A stretch of 64,000 nucleotides of DNA from positions 48,275 through 112,274 of the forward strand of contig NZ_RPFJ01000008.1 of assembly GCF_003813905.1 (NCBI RefSeq). The letters are read 5' to 3'. Both the position numbers and the translations under genes were made by a program. The notes beneath the pieces were generated by a model, which was not told the origin of the DNA, did no database searches, and was given only the letters and a program-made list of their open reading frames with translations. Shown here piece by piece: positions 51,375 through 60,684 of this stretch (the first letter of the stretch is position 1; each line of letters starts with the position of its first letter). Source of the DNA: Aureibaculum marinum (GTDB taxonomy: Bacteria; Bacteroidota; Bacteroidia; Flavobacteriales; Flavobacteriaceae).

Positions 51375-52775
51375 CTAAGCACTTCTTTTATGCTTAAAGA
51401 CAATATTATAAATTGCTTTAAAGAAATACTTAATATCAGTAGTATAAGGATTTCTAAGTTTTTCTTCTAAATATTCTTTTTCTGCTTGTAGAACGCTATC
51501 CACAGCACCTTTTCTATCTAAAGCTACATAAGGAGGAACACATCCTGGCTTTTGAGCTAATCTTAATTTTTGCAAATCTTCAGGAATATCATTAAAATAT
51601 CTTTGAGATACAGGTCTAGCTCCAACAAGTTTTAATTCTCCTTTAAATACATTAATTAGTTGAGGCAATTCGTCTATCCAATAACGTCTTAATACTTTTC
51701 CCCAAGGTACCAATCTAAAATCATCTGCAGGCTTACCAGTTTCGGCATATCCATTTTGTTTTAAAACATAATCTTGTAAGTATTCAGAATAAGGATGCAT
51801 AGTTCTTAATTTGTATACACCAATAATTTTACCATTTTTACCTACACGTCTCATTTTAAATAATGGACCATAACTTGGATTCATATCATAATAAGGTTCT
51901 TTTACTTTTTTAGCTACAAAGTAATGAATTCCGTCAATCTCTTTTAAATCTACAATATCAAAACCACAAGAAACTAATCTACCTAAAGCTTCTGCTTTTG
52001 AAAGTAATCTGTTTTTCCCTTTAGTAGTGAAAAAATACAATTTTTTTAATACTGGCATTTTAGGAAAAACACGTTTAAATAAAAATTCAAAGCCAAAATA
52101 TACTCTACTTAAATAAGGAATTTTATTTATAGGATGTTTGGCCGCTCTAGCGTTAAAAGTTTCAAAATTCCCTAATAAAATACCATTTAAAGGTAATTTT
52201 GCATTTACTTCTTCAAATTGTTTATTTATAAGTCTAAAATTATTTACTTTATTGAGTAAAATAATATTCTCTACACCTTTAAAATCACTGTAAGTTGATA
52301 ACACCTTGTTTTTAGATATTACCAAATTTTTTATAGAAGATAAATTTACATGTTCTTTATAAAAGTTGTAAGCTTCTTCACCTATTTCTTCAACAATTAA
52401 TTCTTTATTGTTAGAAGTTAAAGCTTTTTGAAGAACATTGATTTCAGAATATTTGTTAAAGGCTTCTAAAAACTCAAATTTCCATTCTGAAAATGTTCTA
52501 GTAGAAATTCCTTCCTTTTTGCAAATTTCTTTTTCACTAAGGTCTCCAATAAAACTATCAACTACAATTCTAATTCTTTCAAGAGAAGAAAAATCAGAAG
52601 TTTGTTTATTTCTAACAAGTTTATTCGTTATTAATCGAAGTTTAGACCGATCCTCTTTCTTAGAAAGAGATTCAGATTCTTCGTTTTGTCGATCAAATAT
52701 ATCCTTTTTAAATTGGACATAACTATCAAACATCCTTTCGGATTCAAGTGTATTAGTTGAGTAATTTCTAATCAT
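51375..52775 (-). CDS. Sugar-phosphate transferase with N-terminal transposase-like helix-turn-helix
   Basis: The 466-residue protein has three parts. Residues about 62-107 (SSLERIRIVVDSFIGDLSEK then EICKKEGISTRTFSEWKFEF) read like the helix-turn-helix of IS3-type transposase OrfA proteins. Residues about 140-300 resemble a soluble methyltransferase-like segment (GFDIVDLKEIDGIHYFVAKK at its end). Residues about 305-466 are a bacterial sugar transferase domain (YKLRTMHPYSEYL, WGKVLRRYWIDELPQLINVF and KGELKLVGARPVSQRYF) lacking the usual N-terminal membrane helices. It would load the first sugar phosphate onto undecaprenyl phosphate. Last gene of the polysaccharide cluster, with its own promoter. 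Confidence 0.75.
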   Translation of the reverse strand: MIRNYSTNTLESERMFDSYVQFKKDIFDRQNEESESLSKKEDRSKLRLITNKLVRNKQTSDFSSLERIRIVVDSFIGDLSEKEICKKEGISTRTFSEWKFEFLEAFNKYSEINVLQKALTSNNKELIVEEIGEEAYNFYKEHVNLSSIKNLVISKNKVLSTYSDFKGVENIILLNKVNNFRLINKQFEEVNAKLPLNGILLGNFETFNARAAKHPINKIPYLSRVYFGFEFLFKRVFPKMPVLKKLYFFTTKGKNRLLSKAEALGRLVSCGFDIVDLKEIDGIHYFVAKKVKEPYYDMNPSYGPLFKMRRVGKNGKIIGVYKLRTMHPYSEYLQDYVLKQNGYAETGKPADDFRLVPWGKVLRRYWIDELPQLINVFKGELKLVGARPVSQRYFNDIPEDLQKLRLAQKPGCVPPYVALDRKGAVDSVLQAEKEYLEEKLRNPYTTDIKYFFKAIYNIVFKHKRSA

Positions 52776-53146
52776 AGCAAATGTAGTTTTAATTAAACTC
52801 TAATCTTTAAAGCACTAATAGGCAAACACGTATTGGACATACCAAAATGCATGCCAAAAAATAATTTAGTTAAAGAAAAATAGTTGAAAGAAAAACTAAC
52901 TAGAAAAGCAGTAAAACGATTGAATTTAACGCCAATTTTTTTTAAAATAAAAGACAATTTAAGGTAACCGTTTACAATATACTTATAAGTTGTAAGTATC
53001 ATTTTTTAGGGGATTTTCTTTTTTATAGCTGGTGCAAATATATGAAAATTATTGTAAACAAACTAAAAAAATGTTAAAAACTGTTAAAATATTTTAACTT
53101 CATAAAGGTTTGATTGATAGTTTTTTACATTAAGTATTTAAAAATG
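52776..53146. other. Leader region of the sugar transferase gene
   Basis: 371 bases. A -7 box lies at 53035-53042, so the transcript would carry a leader of about 250 bases before the sugar transferase ATG at 52775. A 69-codon frame (52793-53002) is open in the leader but has no convincing protein character. I see no clear terminator for the upstream cluster. Confidence 0.4.
53035..53042 (-). promoter_or_regulatory. Promoter -7 box of the sugar transferase gene
   Basis: TATATTTG on the minus strand matches TAnnTTTG; TTTG lies at 53062-53059, 16 bases upstream. Confidence 0.45.
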
Positions 53147-53902
53147 TTACTTCTTTACGAAGAAAGTTTTTTTAATAATATTCTTAATATTTTGCATAAT
53201 TAACTCTTTTGTCCACTTAAAAATTTCATCATTCCATCGTTGCGGATGAAAGGTGAACATTATTTGATTTGGTAATTCACCATTCTTTAGATTAAGAATT
53301 ATATCATTGGTTGCGTGAAAAGTTAAATTAAAATTAGAATCTACTTTATCTCGTACACTAACTTTATGCCCATCCCATCTTCTTCCAGTATCTGTAAGAT
53401 AAAAAACTTCTTTAAAATTAACATCAAAATAAGGTTCTCCTATTATATCAAAATCTCTATAATTATAGACCTTCCACAAATCTTTTGAATCGAATTTTGA
53501 AGCCGGACTTCCATGCATACATATTGTAGATACAGGAGCCAATTTTCTTAAATCAATTAAATTTTTTTCAAAATCAGCTATTCCTTTTTTTAGATCACCA
53601 TTACAAGTAGTTAAGCACTCGTAATGATAACCGATTTCATGTCCTAGGTCTGCAATTTTTTTAATAACCTTTTCATCCCAACTTTCAGGAACTGCTCTAA
53701 AATAATAAACGCCTTTTACATTATTCTCAGCTTGAATTTCAGCAAATCTCAATGAATTATATGGCAATAAATCTACATCATGTCTCAAAATGACACTTTT
53801 AGAATTGGGAGCTTTTATAAATTCTTCAAAAGTTTGAAAAGTGTAACCTGCTTTTATTAAGGCTTGAAGTAATTCTTTATATTTTTTTACGGTAAAGTCC
53901 AT
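53147..53902 (-). CDS. Polysaccharide deacetylase-like protein
   Basis: The 251-residue protein has the NodB-type motifs: SVILRHDVDLLPYNSLRF (general-base Asp with metal Asp) near residue 36 and GHEIGYHYECL (HxxxH metal ligands) near 87. It matches polysaccharide deacetylase-like proteins in surface-polysaccharide clusters, which remove acetyl groups from sugars. It starts 2 bases after the upstream glycosyltransferase stop, so it belongs to that operon. Confidence 0.75.
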   Translation of the reverse strand: MDFTVKKYKELLQALIKAGYTFQTFEEFIKAPNSKSVILRHDVDLLPYNSLRFAEIQAENNVKGVYYFRAVPESWDEKVIKKIADLGHEIGYHYECLTTCNGDLKKGIADFEKNLIDLRKLAPVSTICMHGSPASKFDSKDLWKVYNYRDFDIIGEPYFDVNFKEVFYLTDTGRRWDGHKVSVRDKVDSNFNLTFHATNDIILNLKNGELPNQIMFTFHPQRWNDEIFKWTKELIMQNIKNIIKKTFFVKK

Positions 53903-53904
53903 TT

Positions 53905-54951
53905 TTAATCAATTAAATTTGATATTGTTTTATAGAATTGATCATTTAACGTATTGACCATTGTATTCTTAAAATTAGCATTTTCTCTATTCTTAATGGA
54001 ATTAACAGCTTCCAAAAAACTATTGGGAGTTGAATAGACAATACTATTATTATCGTTATTTAAAAATAGTTCTAAACTTCCATAATTGGTTGTAACAACA
54101 GGGCAACCACAAGCTCTAGCTTCTAATACAGAAAGAGGCATTCCAATAGAACTATTTTCTTTAACTACAGGGAAAATATAAATATCAGAAAGTTGATATA
54201 CCTCTTCAATATTTTCTATAAACCTGTCTATTATAATTATTCCTTGTTTTTCTAGAGTTTCTTTTAAATCTGATTGTTCTTTAGCATCTTCTGGTGTTGA
54301 GCTACTCGCTACTACTACTACTTGATGACCAAACTTTTGCAATGGGATTAAAGACTTTAAATTTCTACCTTGATTTAAATGTCCCATATGAGAAATTATA
54401 AATGCATCAGATGGTAAGTTATACTTTAACCTTAAATCTTTTTTTTGGTTTGTATCAGCTAAAGGTTTAAAAATACTCAAATTTGTTAATAATGGTATTT
54501 GTTTAGCATCAATTCCGTTTTTATCCCAAAATTTCTTTAAGGTTGGAGATGGAGTTAATGCTATTTTAGGCTTTAAATATTTTACTAAGTTCTGTTGCCA
54601 AGATTTTAATTGTTTAGGTTGTAATGCAATAAAAATTGAATTAGAATTTTTGGAGTAATTAGATAAAATCTTAAGTCTTAAGTAACTAGCAAATGTGCTA
54701 GATTGAAACGGAAAATAAATTAATGTGTCGGGGTTAAAATGGGTTATTATCCTTTTTATTTCTTTGGCAAAAAAGAGTTTATTTGTCTCAACAATATGAA
54801 TGTTCTCTTGCTTAAAACCATACCTACAAATAGCTTGAACCTCATATTTTTTATCTAGATTAATAAAAAGGTTATAAACCGTTTTTTTTATACCCTCATC
54901 ATAAGGCGGGTTTAAATATTCTGAAACTAAAAGTACTTTCTTTTTATTCAT
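53905..54951 (-). CDS. GT4-type glycosyltransferase
   Basis: The 348-residue protein has a GT-B fold: VLLVSEYLNPPYDEGIKKTV at the start, a C-terminal half with AFIISHMGHLNQGRNLKSL and the sugar-nucleotide motif GMPLSVLEARACGCPVVTTN (about residues 268-287, E-x7-E like). It would add a sugar during repeat-unit assembly on the inner face of the membrane. The acceptor and donor are unknown. Confidence 0.8.
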   Translation of the reverse strand: MNKKKVLLVSEYLNPPYDEGIKKTVYNLFINLDKKYEVQAICRYGFKQENIHIVETNKLFFAKEIKRIITHFNPDTLIYFPFQSSTFASYLRLKILSNYSKNSNSIFIALQPKQLKSWQQNLVKYLKPKIALTPSPTLKKFWDKNGIDAKQIPLLTNLSIFKPLADTNQKKDLRLKYNLPSDAFIISHMGHLNQGRNLKSLIPLQKFGHQVVVVASSSTPEDAKEQSDLKETLEKQGIIIIDRFIENIEEVYQLSDIYIFPVVKENSSIGMPLSVLEARACGCPVVTTNYGSLELFLNNDNNSIVYSTPNSFLEAVNSIKNRENANFKNTMVNTLNDQFYKTISNLID

Positions 54952-54959
54952 TTAAATAA

Positions 54960-55625
54960 CTATTTATTATTCTTATTATTTAACTCCTTGGCTTCAGAGA
55001 GATTAATTTGATTGTTAAAATATGATGGCACTAATTTTTTTTTATCAACCAATACTACTATAGTATCAGTAAAGTCTGTTTTTTCTTGGCAATCTTTTGG
55101 AGAATCACTAATAATTACATCTAAAGGAATTCCTTTAAAATCAGCTCGTTTTCGCTCAAACACAGCAAAACAAATCGCTTTTAAAGCATTTAAAAAACCA
55201 GATTTACGTACAACATTAACATCTATATCAGAATATTTATTCATACTTCCTCTTATAATTCCACCTGAAGAAACTGAAAAATCAAACCATTTTTTTTCTT
55301 CTAAGTTCTTTTTAATAGAGAATAAGTGATTAAATAATGCTTCTTTATTTGTTTTTAAATATTTCATTCGATGTATCAGAATAACCGAAATGTTACAATT
55401 AAGTAACCAATTTACCGTGTGACCAATAATAATTGCTAAAAATAGATTTAACCACGAAAAATTAACAGATAGGATAATTAATAATGCAACAATTACAGTA
55501 AACGAAATTTTATATATCTTTTCAGAAAAGTCTGCTTGAGGAATTCCTTGATATACCCAATTTGTAAATAGTAATAACCACCTTAGAGATTTATTCTCTA
55601 AAATAATTTGTTTTAATGAATTCAT
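54960..55625 (-). CDS. Membrane-anchored nucleotidyltransferase-like protein
   Basis: The 221-residue protein has two N-terminal hydrophobic segments (about residues 28-55 and 60-82). The C-terminal part carries the polymerase-beta-like signature GSMNKYSDIDVNVV (about residues 130-143: GS followed by DxD), with a third acidic residue in GIPLDVIISDS. Such folds transfer nucleotides to small molecules or proteins. It is coupled by an ATGA overlap to the kinase-like gene upstream. Role in the cluster unknown. Confidence 0.6.
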   Translation of the reverse strand: MNSLKQIILENKSLRWLLLFTNWVYQGIPQADFSEKIYKISFTVIVALLIILSVNFSWLNLFLAIIIGHTVNWLLNCNISVILIHRMKYLKTNKEALFNHLFSIKKNLEEKKWFDFSVSSGGIIRGSMNKYSDIDVNVVRKSGFLNALKAICFAVFERKRADFKGIPLDVIISDSPKDCQEKTDFTDTIVVLVDKKKLVPSYFNNQINLSEAKELNNKNNK

Positions 55626-56254
55626 ATTTTTAAATAATTTTTGATATCCTCATAGACAGTTTGATAATCTTTATTATTATCTATAATTTTAATATTTAAA
55701 TCTTCACCTAATTTGTTATAGACTTTAAGTTTAAAAGATAATTGCTCATCATACAATGTATCCTTTTTTCTTTGTCTAATAATATCTTCTTTTACCATTA
55801 AAATAATTACATTATTTCTGTTAGGTAAGAAATTTAAAAACTTTTTACCAATATAACTTCTATGTAACTCTAAATTCTTAGTATCAACCATTAAGTCAGC
55901 CAGGGTATCAATATTAAACCTGTCAAATAATAGAATTGTATTTTTTGGTATTTTCTTTTGTATTAGATACCATTTTAACTTAAAATCTATGAATTGCAAA
56001 TATGGAAATATTTTTGATACAAATTTGGATTTATAAAAATGATGAGCCCCATACTTTTCACCATCAATAATTTTATATTTAGTTAAACCAACCAATCGAC
56101 AATAGGCCATTAAAGGCTTTGATGTGATTTTTGGAGATCTTAACCAGACCGATGTTGTTTTAATATTTTTGCTTTTAAGCTCTTTTTGAAGTTTCTTAAT
56201 AAAAGTTGTTTTTCCAGAACCATCAGAACCCGTCAAGTAATAATACGACATCAT
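55622..56254 (-). CDS. Thymidylate-kinase-like P-loop kinase
   Basis: The 210-residue protein has a P-loop, GSDGSGKTT (residues 9-17), and a kinase-like DRFNIDTLADLMVD stretch (about 119-132), as in thymidylate kinases; the LID arginines are partly kept in RQRKKDTLYDEQ. It is not likely to be the housekeeping tmk. It is coupled by ATGA overlaps to the glycosyltransferase upstream and the nucleotidyltransferase downstream, suggesting a cluster-specific role. Confidence 0.65.
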   Translation of the reverse strand: MMSYYYLTGSDGSGKTTFIKKLQKELKSKNIKTTSVWLRSPKITSKPLMAYCRLVGLTKYKIIDGEKYGAHHFYKSKFVSKIFPYLQFIDFKLKWYLIQKKIPKNTILLFDRFNIDTLADLMVDTKNLELHRSYIGKKFLNFLPNRNNVIILMVKEDIIRQRKKDTLYDEQLSFKLKVYNKLGEDLNIKIIDNNKDYQTVYEDIKNYLKI

Positions 56255-57420
56255 TTTGTAGAATTATTTATAGTGTTAACTAAAACTTCAACATTAGTTT
56301 TAGAGAATTTATTCTGGATTATTTCTTTATTTTTTCGCCCCATATCTTCCCATTTCTCAGGATTATCTAATAGGTATTTAAGAGCGTCTTTTAACCCATC
56401 TACATCTCTTTCTTCAACCAATAGTTGTTCTATCAATTCTGGATTTCCAGCATGTCTTGTAGCAATTACTGGTTTTCCCCATGCCATTGCTTCCATCAGG
56501 GCCACAGGAATCCCTTCCCTTTCAGAAGGATTACCGTCTTCATAATAATCTGTATAAGAAGGTAGGCAAAATATATCGCATGCTTCAAATAATATATCCA
56601 ATATAGGAGATCCTTGTCTTCCCAAAACAGCAACTTTATCTTTTATTTTATATTTATCTATTAAATCATTTACATCAATTGCATCAACATCATAGTTTGA
56701 ACCACCAACTACCCATACTACAAAATCTTTTCTTTCTAATTTCTTAACGGCATTAAATAAAATGTCATATCCTTTTTTCTCTACCCAATTGGCCACAATT
56801 AAGATTTTCTTTTTATCCTTCACATAATTTAAGGTATCTATGTCTGGAAATAACCTCATTATTTCCACTTTAGATTCTTTTACTCCTAACTTATCTTTTA
56901 TAATTTCTCTATTAAATTCGGAAATGGTAAGAACTTTGTCACAAGAAGCAAAAAGTGTTTTAATTTGGTCATTTTTATCATAAACTTCTCTTTGATACAA
57001 TTCATGTGCGTGAACAGTAACAGTTAAAGGTATATTAAATAGTTTTTTCAAGAAATAACCTGTGTATAATTTTTTATCACCCATTTGGCAATGAATTAAA
57101 TCTACTTTTTTACCTTTTAAATCTTTATAGAAACTTAAAGCGATAAAAAAATAAGAAAGAACTTTTTTGTTTTTTGCTTCAATAAAGTAACTAATAGTAT
57201 TTTTTGGTTGGACTAATAATAGCTTAATAAATTGTAAAATGGCCGTTATCCTTTTTGCCGTAATTGTATTCCAATTTTTATCTGGCATACAAGGTCCATC
57301 TTTTAATTGGGTCAAACATAAATAAAAGTTAATCCCTTTTTGCTTCAACAATTTTAATTCATTGTAAGTAAACCGATGTAAACCAACTTTAGCAGAAGTT
57401 ATATATACAATATTTTTCAT
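56251..57420 (-). CDS. GT4-type glycosyltransferase
   Basis: The 389-residue GT-B enzyme has VTVHAHELYQREVYDKNDQI (about residues 130-149), VLTISEFNREIIKDKLGV (about 165-182), VANWVEKKGYDILFNAVKKL and the nucleotide-binding motif EREGIPVALMEAMAWGKPVI (about 309-328). This is the usual layout of family 4 enzymes. It shares a 4-base overlap with the kinase-like gene. Confidence 0.85.
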   Translation of the reverse strand: MKNIVYITSAKVGLHRFTYNELKLLKQKGINFYLCLTQLKDGPCMPDKNWNTITAKRITAILQFIKLLLVQPKNTISYFIEAKNKKVLSYFFIALSFYKDLKGKKVDLIHCQMGDKKLYTGYFLKKLFNIPLTVTVHAHELYQREVYDKNDQIKTLFASCDKVLTISEFNREIIKDKLGVKESKVEIMRLFPDIDTLNYVKDKKKILIVANWVEKKGYDILFNAVKKLERKDFVVWVVGGSNYDVDAIDVNDLIDKYKIKDKVAVLGRQGSPILDILFEACDIFCLPSYTDYYEDGNPSEREGIPVALMEAMAWGKPVIATRHAGNPELIEQLLVEERDVDGLKDALKYLLDNPEKWEDMGRKNKEIIQNKFSKTNVEVLVNTINNSTK

Positions 57421-57453
57421 TATTTTATCTTTAAATATTTCTCCTCTTCTTTT

Positions 57454-58563
57454 TTATAAATTGGAAGTTCTTTTAAATTTATTTTGGTAATCTGGTTTTT
57501 CCTTCATTATGGAATCACTCTGTGGATAATTACACAGAAACCATGTTAAAAATGCAGAAACATCAATTTTATCTGTCAATAATCTTTTTCTTTTTTCAGC
57601 CCATTGAACTTTTATATGGTCTTGTAAATATTCTTCAGCTTTTTTTAAGGCTAAGTCAAAATTATCAGTACGAATACCTAACCCATAATTATCTTCCTGA
57701 TCATTTAAATATCCTAAAGGTTTGTCTCTTAAAGCTATCCAGGGAACACCTAAAACTCCAGCTTCAGATGCTGTAGTAGTACCCTCGCCAATATATAAGG
57801 AGCAAAAGGATAATAAATGTACGTATTGAGAAGGTTCTATCATTAATTTATAATCATCGAATCTTTCATCTAAATTACGTTCAGTTACTGAAATAAATAC
57901 TTTCGCTTTATATTCAACTTCTATTTTTTTTATAAACTTTAAAATTTTGGTATCATTACTTTCAACTTCAGATTTCAAACCGATATCATGCATAGCATTT
58001 AAAGCTGAAAATCTCATAAGTACTATTTTATCATTTTTAGTTAGCCCTAATGTTTTTAAAATAGTAGAATTAGCTTTAAAAACACTTGGATGTAAGTACG
58101 CTAATTCTTTATAGCCATTAAATCTAATAATGTTATTTCCTGGAAGTTCTTTATAAAATGATTTTGTCAGCAATAATGTATCTATTCTTTTATGAGAATA
58201 TTTAAAATTAAAAGTTGCTGTTTCTGTATCTTCCCAACAAATTAATGGAATTTTTGAAAATTTTAATGCAATACTAGAATAGGGACCCGCTGGCGAAAAA
58301 ACCAAATCAGGTTTAAATTTTTTGACAATCTTATTAATTTTAATTGATAATGATATTACATTGAATAGTTTACCTATAAAAGAAGGTTTACTAACACCAA
58401 TGGTTTGATTATTAAATTTATAATCATCAATAATTTTTTTTATAATACCTTCTTTTTCAATAATTCCATAAAATACCTCTCCTCCGTTTTCTTCAATTCT
58501 CTTTGCTGTTTCAAATGTAATATATGGATCAACAGGATGATAGACTAAAAATAATACCTTCAT
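57454..58563 (-). CDS. DUF354-type glycosyltransferase-like protein
   Basis: The 369-residue protein has a GT-B-like layout: VLFLVYHPVDPYITFETAKR at the start, KFKPDLVFSPAGPYSSIALK and SLYIGEGTTTASEAGVLGVP (about residues 258-277). DUF354 proteins are found in archaeal and bacterial polysaccharide clusters and are presumed glycosyltransferases. Gene order and spacing (10 bases after the FemAB-like gene) place it in the same operon. Confidence 0.65.
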   Translation of the reverse strand: MKVLFLVYHPVDPYITFETAKRIEENGGEVFYGIIEKEGIIKKIIDDYKFNNQTIGVSKPSFIGKLFNVISLSIKINKIVKKFKPDLVFSPAGPYSSIALKFSKIPLICWEDTETATFNFKYSHKRIDTLLLTKSFYKELPGNNIIRFNGYKELAYLHPSVFKANSTILKTLGLTKNDKIVLMRFSALNAMHDIGLKSEVESNDTKILKFIKKIEVEYKAKVFISVTERNLDERFDDYKLMIEPSQYVHLLSFCSLYIGEGTTTASEAGVLGVPWIALRDKPLGYLNDQEDNYGLGIRTDNFDLALKKAEEYLQDHIKVQWAEKRKRLLTDKIDVSAFLTWFLCNYPQSDSIMKEKPDYQNKFKRTSNL

Positions 58564-58573
58564 TTCTTAAATT

Positions 58574-59581
58574 TTATAATTTTTGTAAAATTGAGAGGCC
58601 AAACATGGCAATTTTATAAAGTATTGGATTAAGTTCTCTCATATATCGACCATGTTCTACTAGTTCACCACCAAATTGAGCTTTAAATTTTCGAACACCA
58701 TAATCTTCTCCTTTTATACCAGCACCCATAAAATCAAAGGTCGTTAGTTTGTTTTCAAAACCATATTTCATAACAGCCCAAGCGGCAACTGTACTAGGGT
58801 ACTGATGTTTATAGTCTCTATCTAAACCTCCTCTATACCAATCATAAACCGTATGGTTGTCAAAAACCAAAAATCCGCCACCTATCACTTTACCTTCGTA
58901 TATTAATGCTACAACATTACCATTACTAAACTGAGCTAAATTTTTAAAAAATTCATATTTTGGTAAAGGTTTTTTTACTTTATCATTATATATTTGATGA
59001 ATAATATTATATACTCCTAAAATATTTTCATCTGAATTTTTATAAGAAATTTCTACACCTTCTCTAAAACTTCTTCTTATTTGACGTCTTTTTTCGGAAG
59101 TAAAGGCTCCAAACACCTCTTCTTCATCTTTTAATTTAATTTTAAAATTTTGGTAGGGTAAATATTTAAAATTATTTTCTTCAAAAACAGGTTTAAAATC
59201 ACAGTAATTATTCGAGAGTCTAAATTCGCAATAAATTGCTTTTGATTTTAAGTTTTTTACTACTTTAGTAATCAATTCGTTAAAAACAACTTGTTTGTCG
59301 CAATTATTAGTTAAAACAGGACCTCCATATATAATGGCTCTTCTAGAAAAGTGTTTTTTTAAACCACTTCCGTTATATTGAACTACAACTAAACAAACAG
59401 CAACTAATTCATTATTAGTTGTATTTAAGGTGTAAATATAAGGAGTACATTCTTTTTGATTTTCCCAAAATTTATACATTTCTGGAGTTTGATAAATAGA
59501 ACCTATATTAGATTCTTTGACCAAATCACTCCAGGAGTTTTTATTAATTTTACTATAGTTACATTCAAATATATATGCCAA
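58574..59581 (-). CDS. FemAB/GNAT-like acyl- or aminoacyltransferase
   Basis: The 335-residue protein resembles the double-GNAT FemAB-type enzymes: SIYQTPEMYKFWENQKECTP near the start, AFTSEKRRQIRRSFREGVEI in the middle and GGGFLVFDNHTVYDWYRGGL (about residues 237-256), then DFMGAGIKGEDYGVRKFKAQ. In polysaccharide clusters these often transfer an acyl or amino acid group to a sugar. It lies 11 bases after the upstream glycosyltransferase. Confidence 0.7.
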   Translation of the reverse strand: MAYIFECNYSKINKNSWSDLVKESNIGSIYQTPEMYKFWENQKECTPYIYTLNTTNNELVAVCLVVVQYNGSGLKKHFSRRAIIYGGPVLTNNCDKQVVFNELITKVVKNLKSKAIYCEFRLSNNYCDFKPVFEENNFKYLPYQNFKIKLKDEEEVFGAFTSEKRRQIRRSFREGVEISYKNSDENILGVYNIIHQIYNDKVKKPLPKYEFFKNLAQFSNGNVVALIYEGKVIGGGFLVFDNHTVYDWYRGGLDRDYKHQYPSTVAAWAVMKYGFENKLTTFDFMGAGIKGEDYGVRKFKAQFGGELVEHGRYMRELNPILYKIAMFGLSILQKL

Positions 59582-59592
59582 TTTCTTTTTCT

Positions 59593-60675
59593 TTAAATTA
59601 ATTCGTTATACAACTTTTTTGTCTCATTAATCATTCTATCAATTGAAAAATTTGATTTTATTAACTCAGCTCCTTTATTACCAAAACTAACTCCTATATC
59701 AGGGTTGTTTAAAAGAAATAAAATTTTCTCTGCTAATAGCTTCGAATTTTCTGATTCAATATGATATCCAGTTTTATTATTTATTACCAATTCATTAGTT
59801 CCTCCTCCGCCTGTTGCAACCACAGGTTTTTCAAAAACCATATATTCCATAATTGAATTTGAAATACCTTCTGTAAATGTTGATAACACGCCAATATCAA
59901 ATATATTAACGATTGATTCAACATCTTGTTGCCTCCCTAAAAACAGGAAGGACTCCTTGTTGTCTGGGTTAATTTTATTTTTAATTGTATTTAAATTAGG
60001 GCCAGATCCTATGGCAATAAAAACTACATTATTAAATTCTTTTAATATGATTTCACCTGCTTCAATAAACGTTTGATAATCTTTTTTTTCGGTAAATGAA
60101 GCTACCATTCCAACTACCTTTCTATTGTTAATTTGTAGTTCTTCTCTTACTTTTTCAGGCCTTTTACTAACTTTTTTACGACTAAAATCAAATCCGTTGT
60201 AAATAACTTTCCCTTTTTTTTGAGGTACACTGAAAGAATGTAGACCAGCTTTTGAGTTTGTAAGAATTACATCAGAAAACGGGTAACTTATAGCATTAAA
60301 AAAATATCTTTTAGATAATTTAGGTAATTTTGGTGGAGCTGTTGTTATCATTGAATTTACAAAAGGAATTCCTTTTATCTTACAAATTGGACCAAAATGA
60401 AATGCAGCTATATTGTCCCAACAATGCACTACATCAGGTTTAAAAGTATTTATTAACGTATTAAACTTAGTTAAGATTTTTATATCTTTTACAATATTTC
60501 TATTAAAAAAATGAATATTAATATCTAAATCAAATATTTCTTTATAATGTATTGATTTTGACATAATAATTAACTCTATCTCATAATTTGATTTTAATAA
60601 TTCTTTTATTAATGAAAGTAATCTTCTTTCCTTACCACCTGAACGTAATGATTCTACTACAATCAAAATTTTCAT
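59593..60675 (-). CDS. GT4-type glycosyltransferase (tandem copy B)
   Basis: The 360-residue GT-B enzyme begins VVESLRSGGKERRLLSLIKE. It has HCWDNIAAFHFGPICKIKGI (about residues 85-104) and the E-x7-E-type motif TEGISNSIMEYMVFEKPVVA (about 270-289). It is very similar to the following entry over its whole length, so the two arose by tandem duplication. It probably adds a similar sugar at a different step. Confidence 0.85.
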   Translation of the reverse strand: MKILIVVESLRSGGKERRLLSLIKELLKSNYEIELIIMSKSIHYKEIFDLDINIHFFNRNIVKDIKILTKFNTLINTFKPDVVHCWDNIAAFHFGPICKIKGIPFVNSMITTAPPKLPKLSKRYFFNAISYPFSDVILTNSKAGLHSFSVPQKKGKVIYNGFDFSRKKVSKRPEKVREELQINNRKVVGMVASFTEKKDYQTFIEAGEIILKEFNNVVFIAIGSGPNLNTIKNKINPDNKESFLFLGRQQDVESIVNIFDIGVLSTFTEGISNSIMEYMVFEKPVVATGGGGTNELVINNKTGYHIESENSKLLAEKILFLLNNPDIGVSFGNKGAELIKSNFSIDRMINETKKLYNELI

Positions 60676-60684
60676 AAATAAATG

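Noticed and set aside
52793..53002. 69-codon frame in the leader of the sugar transferase gene
   Set aside because: No domain or signal, and its composition matches translated AT-rich leader DNA. A leader peptide cannot be excluded but is not supported.
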